Shown here piece by piece: positions 51,955 through 62,265 of a stretch of DNA of 64,000 bases. A program made the translations under genes and the position numbers. Positions within the stretch are counted from its first letter, which is position 1. Each line of letters opens with the position of its first letter. This DNA is from Alteromonas portus (GTDB taxonomy: Bacteria; Pseudomonadota; Gammaproteobacteria; Enterobacterales; Alteromonadaceae): contig NZ_SWCO01000005.1 of the NCBI RefSeq assembly GCF_005117025.1, positions 124,001 through 188,000 on the forward strand. The letters run 5' to 3'. Below the pieces are notes generated by a model, which saw only the letters and a program-made list of their open reading frames with translations, was not told the origin of the DNA and did not search any database.

Positions 51955-54030
51955 TTAATATTTCACTGAAAATGTAAGGCGCACATTTCTCGGCTCGACA
52001 GGGTGATAATGTAAATCCTCAACCCCTTCCTCTGACTCACCAGGAAGTCTAGATGCGTAAAAGTAATCTATATCGTGATCGTCACTGTCTAAGGCGTTGA
52101 GCATTTCTAATGTTATGTCCCATGTTGGCTGGCGATAGGCAACTTGAGCATTCACTAAAAATGTTGACGGCGGTGAAATTTCATCGAAGCTTTCTACGGT
52201 GCGAGAACTTAAGTAGCGGCCTCGTAGGGTATAGCTGAAACCTAGTTGGTTACTTCTTTGATAGTAGGTTAGTCCTGCACTCACCACACCTGGCACGGTG
52301 CCATCAATGTGACGGCCTTCGCCTTCAACGCTGTCGCTAAATCGTGCTTTGGTCCACGCTGCTTCAATGTCTGCGGTAAGGTGGTGGCTTATCCAGTAGT
52401 AGGCACTCACTTCAATGCCGTGTCGCTCGGAGGGACGACTAGCCTCAGTAAAGCCTGCATCACCAACATATACCAGCTCGCTATCAAGTTCTAAGCGCCA
52501 CAGGGCAGCAGACAGGTTATAGGTTTTATTGTCGGTGTAGTTAACACCCGCTTCATAGCCAAGGCTCTTTACTAACAAGGGAGCAGCTTCGGTGGCGTCA
52601 CCACTTACCGGGTCTATACTAATGGTTGCTCCCCGTGCATCGTTGGAATGAAAGCCCTGCCCAACGTTGGCAAATGCGGTAAGTTGGTCTGATACACTGT
52701 ACTTCAAGCCTGCTTTAAGGGTAAATAAACCGTCACTTTCGCTTCCTGAATTAGCACCAAGATTGCTGGTAGCGTCTACATCTAAGTAATCGTATCTACC
52801 TCCTAATGAAAGGCTTAATGCGTCACTTAGCACAATGTTTGACTGGGCAAAAAGTGCATAGCTGTTACTGTCTATTTCGTCTTCTCGTATAGTGCCAAAG
52901 CGGGTTAAGTTTTGGGTCCGATACAACCCCACATTATCGATATCGTCGAAACGCCACTGGCCACCTAGGGTAATACTACTCCCGTTTGTTATTGCCAAGG
53001 GCAGGGTAGTGAATATCTCGCCACCGTATATTTTTCTGTCGTCAGCTTGTTCGAACTGATCGCCTCGCTCAGGATTATCAAGGAAATAGGTAAAATTAGA
53101 GAACAAACTAAGTTCGGTATCTATGACATAAAGCGAAGCATTCCATGTATCACTGGTGTAGTTTGCAGATAAACTATACCGAGAGGATTCACCGCCAACT
53201 TGGGTATCGATAGAGCCAAGGCGGTCTATTAAGCCGCTTTGAATAGCGCGTTCTGGAACTTGATCAGCGCCATTCCAGCTGTTGTCGTAAGCCATTCCCG
53301 TTACAGTAAGTTGGCCGTCTAGCAAGGGCGTAATGTAACGGATATGTGCGTTCTTCTTTTTTACGTCTTCGTCTACGTCAGTCCACGGGCCGTCATAGGT
53401 TTGATATTCAAAGGCGGTAACGACACGGCTCTCACCAGCCTCAAAATGGTTTAATGCAACAGCGCGCTTGAATCCATATTCACCTAGGCCTAAAAACAAT
53501 TGGTTCTGTTCAAGGGAGTCTCGCAAGTTGAAGAACGCACCGCCAGCGCTAGAAAAATCGCCTATGTTGGCGTAATAGGTGCCTTTGAAATAGCTAAGGT
53601 TGTCAATAAATTCGGGGATAATAAAGTTAAGGTCACTGTAGCCTTGACCGTGTCCGTGGCTTCGCATATTCACTGGCATACCGTCTACACTCACCGTGAA
53701 GTCAGTACCATGGTCTAGGTTAAATCCACGCAAAAAGTACTGGTTGGCTTTACCCGAGCCGCTGTGTTGGGTCACCATCATGCCCGGGATAAATTCAAGT
53801 ATTTCGCCGGCTCGTAACATAGGGCGCTCAATCAAGGTGTCACCAGACACCCATCCCTGAGAAGCCGAGATAAATTCACCATCTTTTACTGAAGAGTCAC
53901 CTCGAACTCGAATATGTTCAATATCACTTTCGGGGTCGTCGAGCGCATATGCAGTGCCCATACCAAGTGAAAATGAGCTAGCGATAAGCGTTGTTAGCAG
54001 AGTTTTTGTTGTCACCGTATTTGCGTCCAT
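51955..54030 (-). CDS. TonB-dependent receptor near the ECF cluster
   Basis: The ATG at 54030 starts a clean signal peptide (LLTTLIASSFSLGMGTAYA) and gives 691 residues; an upstream ATG at 54093 would add a tail without export character. The plug has GEILEFIPGMMVTQHSGSGK, FLRGFNLDHGTDFTVSVDGM and MRSHGHGQGYSDLNFIIPE; the barrel ends VRLTFSVKY. The His-rich plug segment (SHGHGQG) is notable and could bind a metal or metal complex. Its ligand is unknown. It lies upstream of the ECF sigma gene in the same orientation. Confidence 0.85.
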   Translation of the reverse strand: MDANTVTTKTLLTTLIASSFSLGMGTAYALDDPESDIEHIRVRGDSSVKDGEFISASQGWVSGDTLIERPMLRAGEILEFIPGMMVTQHSGSGKANQYFLRGFNLDHGTDFTVSVDGMPVNMRSHGHGQGYSDLNFIIPEFIDNLSYFKGTYYANIGDFSSAGGAFFNLRDSLEQNQLFLGLGEYGFKRAVALNHFEAGESRVVTAFEYQTYDGPWTDVDEDVKKKNAHIRYITPLLDGQLTVTGMAYDNSWNGADQVPERAIQSGLIDRLGSIDTQVGGESSRYSLSANYTSDTWNASLYVIDTELSLFSNFTYFLDNPERGDQFEQADDRKIYGGEIFTTLPLAITNGSSITLGGQWRFDDIDNVGLYRTQNLTRFGTIREDEIDSNSYALFAQSNIVLSDALSLSLGGRYDYLDVDATSNLGANSGSESDGLFTLKAGLKYSVSDQLTAFANVGQGFHSNDARGATISIDPVSGDATEAAPLLVKSLGYEAGVNYTDNKTYNLSAALWRLELDSELVYVGDAGFTEASRPSERHGIEVSAYYWISHHLTADIEAAWTKARFSDSVEGEGRHIDGTVPGVVSAGLTYYQRSNQLGFSYTLRGRYLSSRTVESFDEISPPSTFLVNAQVAYRQPTWDITLEMLNALDSDDHDIDYFYASRLPGESEEGVEDLHYHPVEPRNVRLTFSVKY

Positions 54031-54205
54031 TATCCGTCTGTTATAACAATAACGATTAACAATGGTTAATGGATGCAAAAAGGAGGAAATCATTTTTCTT
54101 TGCTTATTGCACTATTAAATGCCGTTAACTAAGGCTTATGTTGTTTAAGCGATGTGGCGCTTGTGTCAAAATAAACGCTGTTGTTAATGAAGCGAAGAGA
54201 TACCC

Positions 54206-54790
54206 GTGGCGAGACACGACAGAAAAGCCAAGAATAAGTCCTCATCATCTAATCACTTAAAAGCGAAGGATGATAAAAACGCGCCTAACTCAGAATCAGA
54301 CAGTTCATCGCTAGAGCGAGCTGGATTCGTTAGACGTTTGTTGGCAATGATTTACGATACACTAGTAGCCACTGCTGTAGGTATGTGTGCGGCCATGGTG
54401 ATGATAGTAACGCTGGTGGTTATGCTGAAAAACGGTGCCCTTGACCTGCAAGGCTATGCTGAACCTGCCGACCTTATCCAGGCATCTTTTGGTTATAAGT
54501 TGCTTATTCAAACGTGGGTGGGCTTGTGGATAGCTGGTTTTTTCTTGTGGTTCTGGCGCAGGGGCGGGCAAACCCTAGGCATGCGTGCATGGCGTTTACG
54601 AATTTATAGCACGGTTGAAGAACCAATGACCTGGCCGCGCTTGTTCATTCGCCTTATAGCATCGCTAGGTGGTCTAGGTACCTTACTTGTTCTATTTGAT
54701 TTTAAAAATAAACAATCACTGCAAGACCGACTGGCAAAGACGGAAGTGTTGAAGCTGACCAAAGAAGCGAACGACCACAAGAGCTGGTAA
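54206..54790 (+). CDS. RDD family membrane protein
   Basis: 194 residues from a GTG at 54206 (AGCGAAGAGA upstream). After a ~35-residue polar, Ser/Lys/Asp-rich tail come AGFVRRLLAMIYDTLVATAVG and two further membrane helices with GGQTLGMRAWRLRI and NKQSLQDRLAKTEVL, the RDD pattern (Arg and two Asp in the membrane region: R44, D52-type, D180-type). RDD proteins are widespread; a few are implicated in ion transport. It is convergent with lptG, separated by a hairpin terminator. Confidence 0.85.
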   Translation: MARHDRKAKNKSSSSNHLKAKDDKNAPNSESDSSSLERAGFVRRLLAMIYDTLVATAVGMCAAMVMIVTLVVMLKNGALDLQGYAEPADLIQASFGYKLLIQTWVGLWIAGFFLWFWRRGGQTLGMRAWRLRIYSTVEEPMTWPRLFIRLIASLGGLGTLLVLFDFKNKQSLQDRLAKTEVLKLTKEANDHKSW

Positions 54791-54822
54791 AGGTGCTTTG
54801 TAAGGTGCTAAAAAATCGCAAA

Positions 54823-54848
54823 AAAAAGAGGTTGTAACGCCTCTTTTT
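54823..54848. terminator. Bidirectional terminator between RDD and lptG genes
   Basis: AAAAAGAGG (54823-54831) and CCTCTTTTT (54840-54848) form a 9-bp stem with A-run left and T-run right. Confidence 0.8.
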
Positions 54849-54890
54849 CATTAGTTTTGACTGTTGAGTGAGATGAATGCTGATAGGTGA

Positions 54891-55952
54891 TCAACGCCTC
54901 AACATTACCCCTGCAATGGCCGCGAACAGCAAGCTTGGTAGCAGAGCCCCTAAGAACGGAGGTAGCTGATAGACTAAACTCACTGGCCCAAATACTTCGT
55001 TAAGAATAAAGAACCCGAAGCCTGTGAGTACGCCCATAATAACTCTTGCGCCCATGGTAACGCTTCGCAGCGGTCCAAAGATGAACGACAGTGCCATTAA
55101 CAGCATTACGCCAACAGAAATAGGCTGAAAGATTTTTCGCCAAAGCGCTAGCTCATAGCGCGAGGGATCTTGGTCGTTGTTATCTAGATAGTTTACGTAA
55201 TCTAGCAACCCAGTGATGGATAAAGCCTCTGGCTTAACGGCAACAATCCCTAGCTTGTCAGGCGTAAGCGTTGAGTTCCAACGCATGCGATTATTTTCAT
55301 CAACCGTAACATTCGTTTCTGTAAACTTGGTTACTTCAACGTCGCTTAGCCACCAACCGTCGCCGTCGAAGGCCCCGTTTTTAGCGTGAGTAATGCTTTC
55401 TAGCGACAAGTCAGGGTTAAAACTAAATATGCTCACATCTTTGAGAGAGTCTTGGCTGAGAACTTGGCCTATGCTTACAAATCGGTCGCCATCCTTTGCC
55501 CACACCAGCTTGTCGGAAGAAAACAAGCTACCACCTGAAATAGCCTCGGTTCTTATCTGTTTTGCTTTGGTTTCGCTATAAGGAGTGACCCACTCACCAA
55601 CAGCCATCACTAATAGAATCATTACTAGGGTGGATTTCATGGCTGAGTTTATGATGTTCCAGCGGCTCATACCTGCGGCTTGCATCACTACCAATTCGCT
55701 ATTGCTAGCCAGTACGCCCATACCAATAAGGCCGCCTAGCAATGTTGCCATAGGAAAGAACTGCTCTAGGTCGCGAGGCAAGCTTAGCAATACGTAGATA
55801 AAAGCGACCAGCATGTCATAGTCGCCTTCGCCAATTTTACGTAGCTGTTCTACAAATTTAATGAGCGCGCTTAAGCCAATAAGTACGCTAAGCGTAACGG
55901 TAATAGTACCTAACAGCGTACGGGCGATATAAAAATCGAGGATCTTAAACAT
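54891..55952 (-). CDS. lptG: LPS export permease LptG
   Basis: 353 residues, the expected length. It starts with the conserved amphipathic DFYIARTLLGTITVTL and has the YjgP/YjgQ fold: three N-terminal helices, a large periplasmic beta-jellyroll (about residues 120-265) and three C-terminal helices (PISVGVMLLMALSFIFG, GARVIMGVLTGFGFFILN, PPFLGALLPSLLFAAIAG). With LptF it forms the inner-membrane part of the LptB2FG transporter that extracts lipopolysaccharide. Its ATG immediately follows the lptF stop. Confidence 0.93.
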   Translation of the reverse strand: MFKILDFYIARTLLGTITVTLSVLIGLSALIKFVEQLRKIGEGDYDMLVAFIYVLLSLPRDLEQFFPMATLLGGLIGMGVLASNSELVVMQAAGMSRWNIINSAMKSTLVMILLVMAVGEWVTPYSETKAKQIRTEAISGGSLFSSDKLVWAKDGDRFVSIGQVLSQDSLKDVSIFSFNPDLSLESITHAKNGAFDGDGWWLSDVEVTKFTETNVTVDENNRMRWNSTLTPDKLGIVAVKPEALSITGLLDYVNYLDNNDQDPSRYELALWRKIFQPISVGVMLLMALSFIFGPLRSVTMGARVIMGVLTGFGFFILNEVFGPVSLVYQLPPFLGALLPSLLFAAIAGVMLRR

Positions 55953-57053
55953 CTACTTTTTCCCCAATATCCAAGCGCGCAGTTCTGTGCCGGTTTTTCT
56001 GTCTCGCACAATCAACATGACACCAATGATCAGCATGATGGTGTGCACCCACCATAAGCCAAGCTGAGGTGGCATTTTGCCGTCTTCTAATACACGTCTA
56101 CTTGCCAGTAGCAACAAGAAGTATCCCAGATAAAGCAGGATGGCAGGGAACATTTTACCAAAGCGACCCTGCCGCGGATCGACTGCGCTTAGTGGCACAG
56201 CAATCAGTACTAAAAATGGAATAGAAAGGGGTATAGCAATACGCCATTGAAGTTCGGCTCTGGCTTCAATACTGTCGTCTTCCCACAGTTCGTTAGTAGG
56301 CAGCACGCTTACCTTGCGACGGGTTTCGTCGGCGGGTTTGTCGGCAATCTGAATTTGGTATTCGTCAAATTCTACTTTGCGGAAAGCCTTTTCCGATTGC
56401 TTACCTTCGTACTGTACCCCTTCTTTCAACACAAGGTTTCGCGTACCGTCAGGGTTATTGGCCACTTCACCAGTTTGTGCATACACAACGCGCACGTCGC
56501 CTTCGCTGTCGTCCGTTTGATTTTGCGACAAAAACACTCGTTGCAGCTTATCGTTGTTGTCTACTTCGTGAACAAAAATAACGGCTTTTTCGTTACCCGT
56601 TTGCTGGAATCTACCTGGCATAAGAGCAGAAAGCCCAGCTTCATTGCGGGCTTTTTCTCGCAACTGGTATTCGTTCTCTGCAGCTAATGGCGCGAAATAT
56701 AAGGTAATCGCGCCTGTGACTATCATGATAAGAACAGACAAGAACAGCATTACCCGCGTAACGTACCATTCACTGATACCACAGGCACGCATTACGGTCA
56801 TTTCACTGTCTACATACAGCCTGCCGTGTGCCAGCATAATACCCAGATAAGCACTAATAGGCAGCACCAATGAAGAGAGGATAGGGGCATATAAACCTAG
56901 GAAGCCAAGCACTAGCCCAGCGGGGATATCACCGTCTGACGCATCGCCCAACACGCGCACAAATCGCAAGGTGACAAAAATTGCCATTAGGATAAAGAAA
57001 ATCGCTAACTGAGATTTCAGCGTTTCCTTAAGTAAATAGCGGAATATCAGCAT
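55953..57053 (-). CDS. lptF: LPS export permease LptF
   Basis: 366 residues, as in E. coli. MLIFRYLLKETLKSQLAIFF is the typical LptF start; MRACGISEWYVTRVML follows the second helix, and the periplasmic jellyroll spans about residues 125-265. The C-terminal helices include WRIAIPLSIPFLVLIAVPLS and DPRQGRFGKMFPAILLYL. It pairs with LptG and LptB. GGAAGGG precedes the ATG. It is divergent from pepA across 263 nt, the standard gammaproteobacterial arrangement. Confidence 0.94.
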   Translation of the reverse strand: MLIFRYLLKETLKSQLAIFFILMAIFVTLRFVRVLGDASDGDIPAGLVLGFLGLYAPILSSLVLPISAYLGIMLAHGRLYVDSEMTVMRACGISEWYVTRVMLFLSVLIMIVTGAITLYFAPLAAENEYQLREKARNEAGLSALMPGRFQQTGNEKAVIFVHEVDNNDKLQRVFLSQNQTDDSEGDVRVVYAQTGEVANNPDGTRNLVLKEGVQYEGKQSEKAFRKVEFDEYQIQIADKPADETRRKVSVLPTNELWEDDSIEARAELQWRIAIPLSIPFLVLIAVPLSAVDPRQGRFGKMFPAILLYLGYFLLLLASRRVLEDGKMPPQLGLWWVHTIMLIIGVMLIVRDRKTGTELRAWILGKK

Positions 57054-57316
57054 CTCAGCCCTTCCGGAAAATTAGGAATTTTAGTGAAAGAAAGCACAAT
57101 TTTGTTTAAACTTACCGTTTTTACAAGTTTTGCCTGCAATCATAAACCGTTTGCATGGTGTTTTGACGCAAATTTAACCTATATTCAATAGGTCTTTAAG
57201 CGTGAATTGCAGCGAACTAAAAAGTTATGCTGCGTATTAAAACATAAAGCAGCGCGAAACGTTACGTGATTTTAGTCATCGTGCAAACCATAAACGACGA
57301 AAAGCGAGGTGATATC

Positions 57317-58822
57317 GTGGAGTTTAGTGTAAAAAGTGGCAGTCCTGAAAAACAACGCAGCGCATGTATTGTTGTGGGTGTCTTCGAGCCGCGCCGCCTA
57401 ACGGCAGTGGCTGAACAACTAGACGAAATCAGTGAAGGTTATATCAGCAACTTGTTACGCCGTGGCGACCTTGAAGGTAAAGCAGGCCAAATGTTGTTGC
57501 TACACAACGTGCCAAATGTACTAAGCGAGCGCGTGCTTCTAGTCGGTTGTGGTAAAGAGCGCGAATTAGACGAGCGTCAGTACAAAAACATTATTGCCAA
57601 AACCATTCAAACATTGAATGAAACAGGCTCGATGGAAGCGGTATGTTTCCTTACCGAACTTCACGTTAAAGGTCGCGATACCTACTGGAAAGTACGTCAG
57701 GCAGTTGAAGCAACTGAAGACACGCTTTACACCTTTATGCAGCTTAAAACCAAGAAAGGTGAGCCACGTCGCCCACTGCGTAAAATTGTATTTAACGTAC
57801 CTACACGCCGTGAACTTACCGTCGGTGAACGTGCAGTTGAGCATGGTTTAGCGGTTGCTCGTGGTGCGAAAGTGACCAAAGATGTGGCTAACATGCCGCC
57901 AAACATCTGTAACCCAGCGTACCTGTGGCAGCAGGCGCAAGAACTTGCCAGCCAGTACGACAGCGTATCCGCTGAAGTCGTTGATGAAACCCAAATGGCC
58001 GAGCTTGGTATGCAAGCGTATTTGGCTGTTGGTCGTGGTTCAGACAACGAAAGCATGATGAGTATTATGCATCACCGCGGTGGTCCTGCTGATCAAGCGC
58101 CAATTGTGCTTGTAGGTAAAGGCCTTACGTTCGATTCTGGCGGTATTTCAATTAAGCCTGGCGAAGCCATGGATGAGATGAAGTACGACATGGGTGGTGC
58201 TGCAGGCGTACTTGGTACTATGCACACTATCGCAGCACTGAATCTACCCATTAATGTTATTGGCGTATTGGCAGGCTGTGAAAACATGCCCGATGGCAAA
58301 GCGTACCGTCCAGGTGACATTCTAACGACTATGTCGGGTCAAACCGTTGAAGTGCTAAACACTGATGCCGAAGGCCGTTTAGTATTGTGCGACGCGCTAA
58401 CTTACGTCGAGCGTTTTGAGCCAGAGCTAGTGATTGACGTAGCCACCCTAACTGGCGCAGCGATTATCGCGCTTGGTCACCATGCAACAGCGGTAATGAG
58501 CACGCACAACCCGCTTGCTCACGAACTACTGAATGCGTCAGAGCAAAGCTCAGATCGCGCATGGCGTTTACCGCTATGGGACGATTACCAAGAGCAGCTT
58601 GAAAGCCCATTTGCCGACATGACGAACCTAGGTGGTCGCCCAGCAGGGTCAATTACGGCGGGTTGTTTCTTGTCGCGCTTCACTAAGAAGTACAACTGGG
58701 CTCACCTTGATATTGCCGGTACGGCATGGCGCAGTGGTAAGAACAAAGGTGCAACAGGCCGTCCAGTGCCTATGCTGTCTCAGTTCTTAATGAACCGCGC
58801 TGATATCAAGTTAGAGGACTAA
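57317..58822 (+). CDS. pepA: Cytosol aminopeptidase (leucyl aminopeptidase) PepA
   Basis: The GTG at 57317, six nt after GAGGT, gives 501 residues (E. coli PepA has 503); a GTG 51 nt earlier is rejected. The metal-binding segments [30 protein letters not shown] and the signature [10 protein letters not shown] (about residues 348-357) are intact. It removes N-terminal amino acids with two metal ions as a hexamer. In E. coli it also binds DNA in cer/Xer recombination and carAB control. It lies in the conserved order lptF / pepA-holC-valS. Confidence 0.95.
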   Translation: MEFSVKSGSPEKQRSACIVVGVFEPRRLTAVAEQLDEISEGYISNLLRRGDLEGKAGQMLLLHNVPNVLSERVLLVGCGKERELDERQYKNIIAKTIQTLNETGSMEAVCFLTELHVKGRDTYWKVRQAVEATEDTLYTFMQLKTKKGEPRRPLRKIVFNVPTRRELTVGERAVEHGLAVARGAKVTKDVANMPPNICNPAYLWQQAQELASQYDSVSAEVVDETQMAELGMQAYLAVGRGSDNESMMSIMHHRGGPADQAPIVLVGKGLTFDSGGISIKPGEAMDEMKYDMGGAAGVLGTMHTIAALNLPINVIGVLAGCENMPDGKAYRPGDILTTMSGQTVEVLNTDAEGRLVLCDALTYVERFEPELVIDVATLTGAAIIALGHHATAVMSTHNPLAHELLNASEQSSDRAWRLPLWDDYQEQLESPFADMTNLGGRPAGSITAGCFLSRFTKKYNWAHLDIAGTAWRSGKNKGATGRPVPMLSQFLMNRADIKLED

Positions 58823-58828
58823 TCATTC

Positions 58829-59251
58829 ATGCCACAAGTGATATTTTATCAACTTACCAGCAGTGACAATGGTGTGGCAGGCCGCGCCAGCGAAGTTATT
58901 GCCTCAGCGTTTGCTAATAAGCAAAAGATTAGCGTGCTGTGCGATACACAGGCGCAGGCTGAAGACGTTGATGAATTGTTGTGGCAGCTGCCGGCTGACC
59001 GCTTTGTTCCCCATAACCTTTATGGTGAAGGGCCACAATCGGGAACGCCGGTGGAAATTTGTTGGCGGCCAGAGCAGGTAGCCAGACGACAAATGGTGGT
59101 TAATGTGGGTTCCGGTATGGTGCCTTCACCCAACCAGCATCGTCAAATCATCGATTTTGTACCCGTGGACGAGAACGCCAAACAGGCCGCGCGGGTAAGA
59201 TACAAAAACTATCAGCAAGCTGGATGCAACATGCAGTTCAAATCTGCATAA
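58829..59251 (+). CDS. holC: DNA polymerase III chi subunit HolC
   Basis: 140 residues, close to the usual ~147. QVIFYQLTSSDNGV at the start, VLCDTQAQAEDVDELLWQLP and the FVPHNLYGEGP and PVEICW segments are typical HolC. Chi joins psi in the clamp-loader complex and links it to single-strand-binding protein. It starts 6 nt after pepA and lies 35 nt before valS; this three-gene order is conserved in gammaproteobacteria. Confidence 0.93.
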   Translation: MPQVIFYQLTSSDNGVAGRASEVIASAFANKQKISVLCDTQAQAEDVDELLWQLPADRFVPHNLYGEGPQSGTPVEICWRPEQVARRQMVVNVGSGMVPSPNQHRQIIDFVPVDENAKQAARVRYKNYQQAGCNMQFKSA

Positions 59252-59286
59252 GTCATTCGCGTTTAGCTTCAATTTGAGAGTGTGTA

Positions 59287-62061
59287 ATGGATAAAACCTT
59301 CGAACCGCAGTCCATCGAGCAGCAATGCTACAAGTCATGGGAAGAGGCGGGTTTATTTAAAGCTTCAGGTAGCGGCGACCCTTATTGTATTTTGCTTCCG
59401 CCACCAAACGTTACCGGTAGCCTTCACATGGGCCATGGTTTCCAACAAACCATTATGGACGCCTTAACCCGTTATCATCGCATGAAGGGTGATAATACGC
59501 TTTGGCAAGTGGGTACTGACCACGCCGGTATTGCTACCCAAATGGTGGTAGAACGCCAACTTAACGCACAAGGCAAGACGCGCCACGATTTAGGTCGCGA
59601 AGACTTCATCAAAAAAGTGTGGGAATGGAAAGAGCACAGTGGCGGAACGATCACCGGTCAAATGCGCCGTCTAGGTACGTCACCTGACTGGTCTCGTGAA
59701 GTGTTCACCATGGATGAAGATCTGTCTAAAGCTGTAACTGAAGTGTTCGTGAAATTACACGAAGAAGGGCTTATTTACCGTGGTAAGCGTTTGGTTAACT
59801 GGGATCCAGTGCTTCACACTGCAGTATCTGATCTTGAAGTACTAAACGAAGAAGAAGACGGCCACATGTGGCACATGCGCTACCCACTTGCAGATGGTAG
59901 CGGTGAACTAGTGGTTGCAACAACGCGCCCTGAAACTATGCTAGGTGATACCGCGGTTGCGGTACACCCAGATGACGAGCGTTATCAAGGCTTTATCGGC
60001 AAAGAAATTAAGCTACCGATTACTGGCCGTTTAATTCCGGTTATCGCCGATGATTATGTAGATCAAGAATTCGGTACAGGCTGCGTTAAGATTACGCCTG
60101 CTCACGATTTTAACGACTACGATATGGGTAAGCGTCATAACTTGCCTATGATCAACATTCTTACCGACGATGCGAAAATTAATGATGATGCGCCAGAAGC
60201 GTATCGCGGTTTAGATCGCTTCGACGCCCGTAAGCAAATTGTTGCTGATTTAGACGCACAAGGCGCATTGGTTAAGATTGAGCCGCACAAGCTTAAAGTG
60301 CCACGTGGCGACAGAACTGGCGCAGTTATCGAACCATATCTAACTGACCAGTGGTATGTTGCCGTTGAGTCGCTTGCTAAGCCTGCAATTGAAGCGGTTG
60401 AAAGCGGCGAAATTCGTTTTGTGCCAGAGAACTGGAACAAGACTTACTACCAGTGGATGCACAACATTCAAGACTGGTGTATTTCACGTCAGCTGTGGTG
60501 GGGACACCGCATTCCGGCGTGGTACGACGAAAACGGCAAGGTTTTTGTTGGCCGTACCGAAGAAGAAGTGCGTGAAAAGCACGGCCTTGGCAGTGACGTA
60601 ACCCTTTCACAAGACGACGATGTACTAGATACCTGGTTCTCAAGCGCACTATGGCCGTTCGCCACCATGGGCTGGCCAGAAGAAACGCCAGATCTAGAAA
60701 CCTTCGTGCCTTCTTCAGTGCTAGTAACCGGCTTTGACATCATCTTTTTCTGGGTTGCCAGAATGATCATGATGACCAAGAAGTTCACGGGCAAAATTCC
60801 GTTTAAAGACATCTACATTACTGGTCTTATCCGCGATGAGAACGGCGATAAAATGTCAAAGTCGAAGGGCAACGTGCTTGACCCAATCGATTTGATTGAC
60901 GGTATTGATATTGAGTCACTAGTCACTAAACGCACCGCGGGCATGATGCAGCCTCAGCTGGCTGAAAAGATTGCTAAGCGTACCCGTAAACAGTTCCCTG
61001 ATGGTATTCAGGCCTACGGTACAGATGCACTGCGCTTTACGTTTGCAGCTATGGCGTCAACCAGCCGCGATATCAACTTTGATATGTCCCGTGTTGAAGG
61101 CTACCGCAACTTCTGTAACAAAATTTGGAACGCATCGCGTTTCGTATTGATGAACACAGAAGAGCACGATACCGGTCGTGACGGCGGCGAAATGGTGCTT
61201 AGCATGGCCGATCGCTGGATTTGGGCTAAGTTCCAACAAACGCTGGTTGAGTTTGAAAAAGCGCTTGAAGACTATCGTTTCGATATTGCAGCACAAACCG
61301 TTTACGAGTTCACCTGGAACCAGTTCTGCGACTGGTATCTAGAACTTACTAAGCCAGTGCTTAACAATGACGCCAGCACTGAAGCTGAAAAGCGTGGTAC
61401 ACGTCATACCCTTATTAACGTGCTTGAAAGCCTGCTTCGCTTGTTGCACCCGCTTATGCCATTTATCACCGACACTATTTGGCAGCGCGTTGTGCCACTA
61501 AGTGCGCTTAAGGTAGAAGAGGGCGCAAGCATTATGGTTCAGGCATTCCCTGAAGTTGATGCAGCGAAACAAGACGACAAAGTACTTGCTGATATCGAGT
61601 GGGTGAAGAAGTTTATCGTGGGTATTCGTAATATCCGTGGTGAAATGGATATCTCGCCAAACAAACCGCTTAATGCGCTACTTAAAAACGTAAGCGACGA
61701 AGACGCGCGTCGTCTTGATGCGGCTAAGGCATTCCTAGATAAGCTTTCTAAGCTTGAAACCGTAACTATTTTGAAAGACGGTGAAGAAGCGCCAGCCAGC
61801 GCCACAGCGCTAGTGGGCGAGATGGAAATTCTTATCCCAATGGCAGGGCTTATCGATAAAGACGCAGAGCTTGCTCGTATTACTAAAGCCATGGAGAAAA
61901 TCGAGAAAGATGTTTCTCGTACTCGTGGCAAGTTGGGTAACGAGAAGTTTGTAAGCAATGCGCCTGAAGCGGTAATTGAAAAAGAACGCGCTAAGTTGGA
62001 AGAGGGTGAAAAAGCTCTAGCCAAACTTAAAGAGCAGTTCGAGACCATTAAAGCGCTTTAA
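59287..62061 (+). CDS. valS: Valyl-tRNA synthetase
   Basis: 924 residues. The class I HIGH-type motif reads HMGH (residues 47-50, in [15 protein letters not shown]) and the second motif KMSKS is at residues 522-526. The editing domain ([18 protein letters not shown]) that removes mis-charged threonine is present, and the C-terminal coiled-coil arm (about residues 860-924, [18 protein letters not shown]) is typical of ValS. It charges tRNA-Val. A GNRA-loop terminator follows. Confidence 0.96.
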   Translation: MDKTFEPQSIEQQCYKSWEEAGLFKASGSGDPYCILLPPPNVTGSLHMGHGFQQTIMDALTRYHRMKGDNTLWQVGTDHAGIATQMVVERQLNAQGKTRHDLGREDFIKKVWEWKEHSGGTITGQMRRLGTSPDWSREVFTMDEDLSKAVTEVFVKLHEEGLIYRGKRLVNWDPVLHTAVSDLEVLNEEEDGHMWHMRYPLADGSGELVVATTRPETMLGDTAVAVHPDDERYQGFIGKEIKLPITGRLIPVIADDYVDQEFGTGCVKITPAHDFNDYDMGKRHNLPMINILTDDAKINDDAPEAYRGLDRFDARKQIVADLDAQGALVKIEPHKLKVPRGDRTGAVIEPYLTDQWYVAVESLAKPAIEAVESGEIRFVPENWNKTYYQWMHNIQDWCISRQLWWGHRIPAWYDENGKVFVGRTEEEVREKHGLGSDVTLSQDDDVLDTWFSSALWPFATMGWPEETPDLETFVPSSVLVTGFDIIFFWVARMIMMTKKFTGKIPFKDIYITGLIRDENGDKMSKSKGNVLDPIDLIDGIDIESLVTKRTAGMMQPQLAEKIAKRTRKQFPDGIQAYGTDALRFTFAAMASTSRDINFDMSRVEGYRNFCNKIWNASRFVLMNTEEHDTGRDGGEMVLSMADRWIWAKFQQTLVEFEKALEDYRFDIAAQTVYEFTWNQFCDWYLELTKPVLNNDASTEAEKRGTRHTLINVLESLLRLLHPLMPFITDTIWQRVVPLSALKVEEGASIMVQAFPEVDAAKQDDKVLADIEWVKKFIVGIRNIRGEMDISPNKPLNALLKNVSDEDARRLDAAKAFLDKLSKLETVTILKDGEEAPASATALVGEMEILIPMAGLIDKDAELARITKAMEKIEKDVSRTRGKLGNEKFVSNAPEAVIEKERAKLEEGEKALAKLKEQFETIKAL

Positions 62062-62098
62062 GTGCAGCCCTAGAACGGGGTTTATCGATAAAAATTAG

Positions 62099-62126
62099 AA
62101 GGGTTACCGAAAGGTAGCCCTTTTTT
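62099..62126 (+). terminator. Terminator after valS
   Basis: AAGGGTTACC (62099-62108), GAAA tetraloop, GGTAGCCCTT (62113-62122) with one T-G pair, then Ts to 62126. Confidence 0.9.
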
Positions 62127-62265
62127 ATTGGCTCTCGAATAAGGCATCAGCGCACATTCGCATAAGCGCTGATTGACTCGAAAGACTAACACTGTAACTT
62201 TCTATCAAAAGCACGGCCTAGTTAAACTCAAGCGCTGCTATTAATGCGCTTCGCTAAGTATGAAT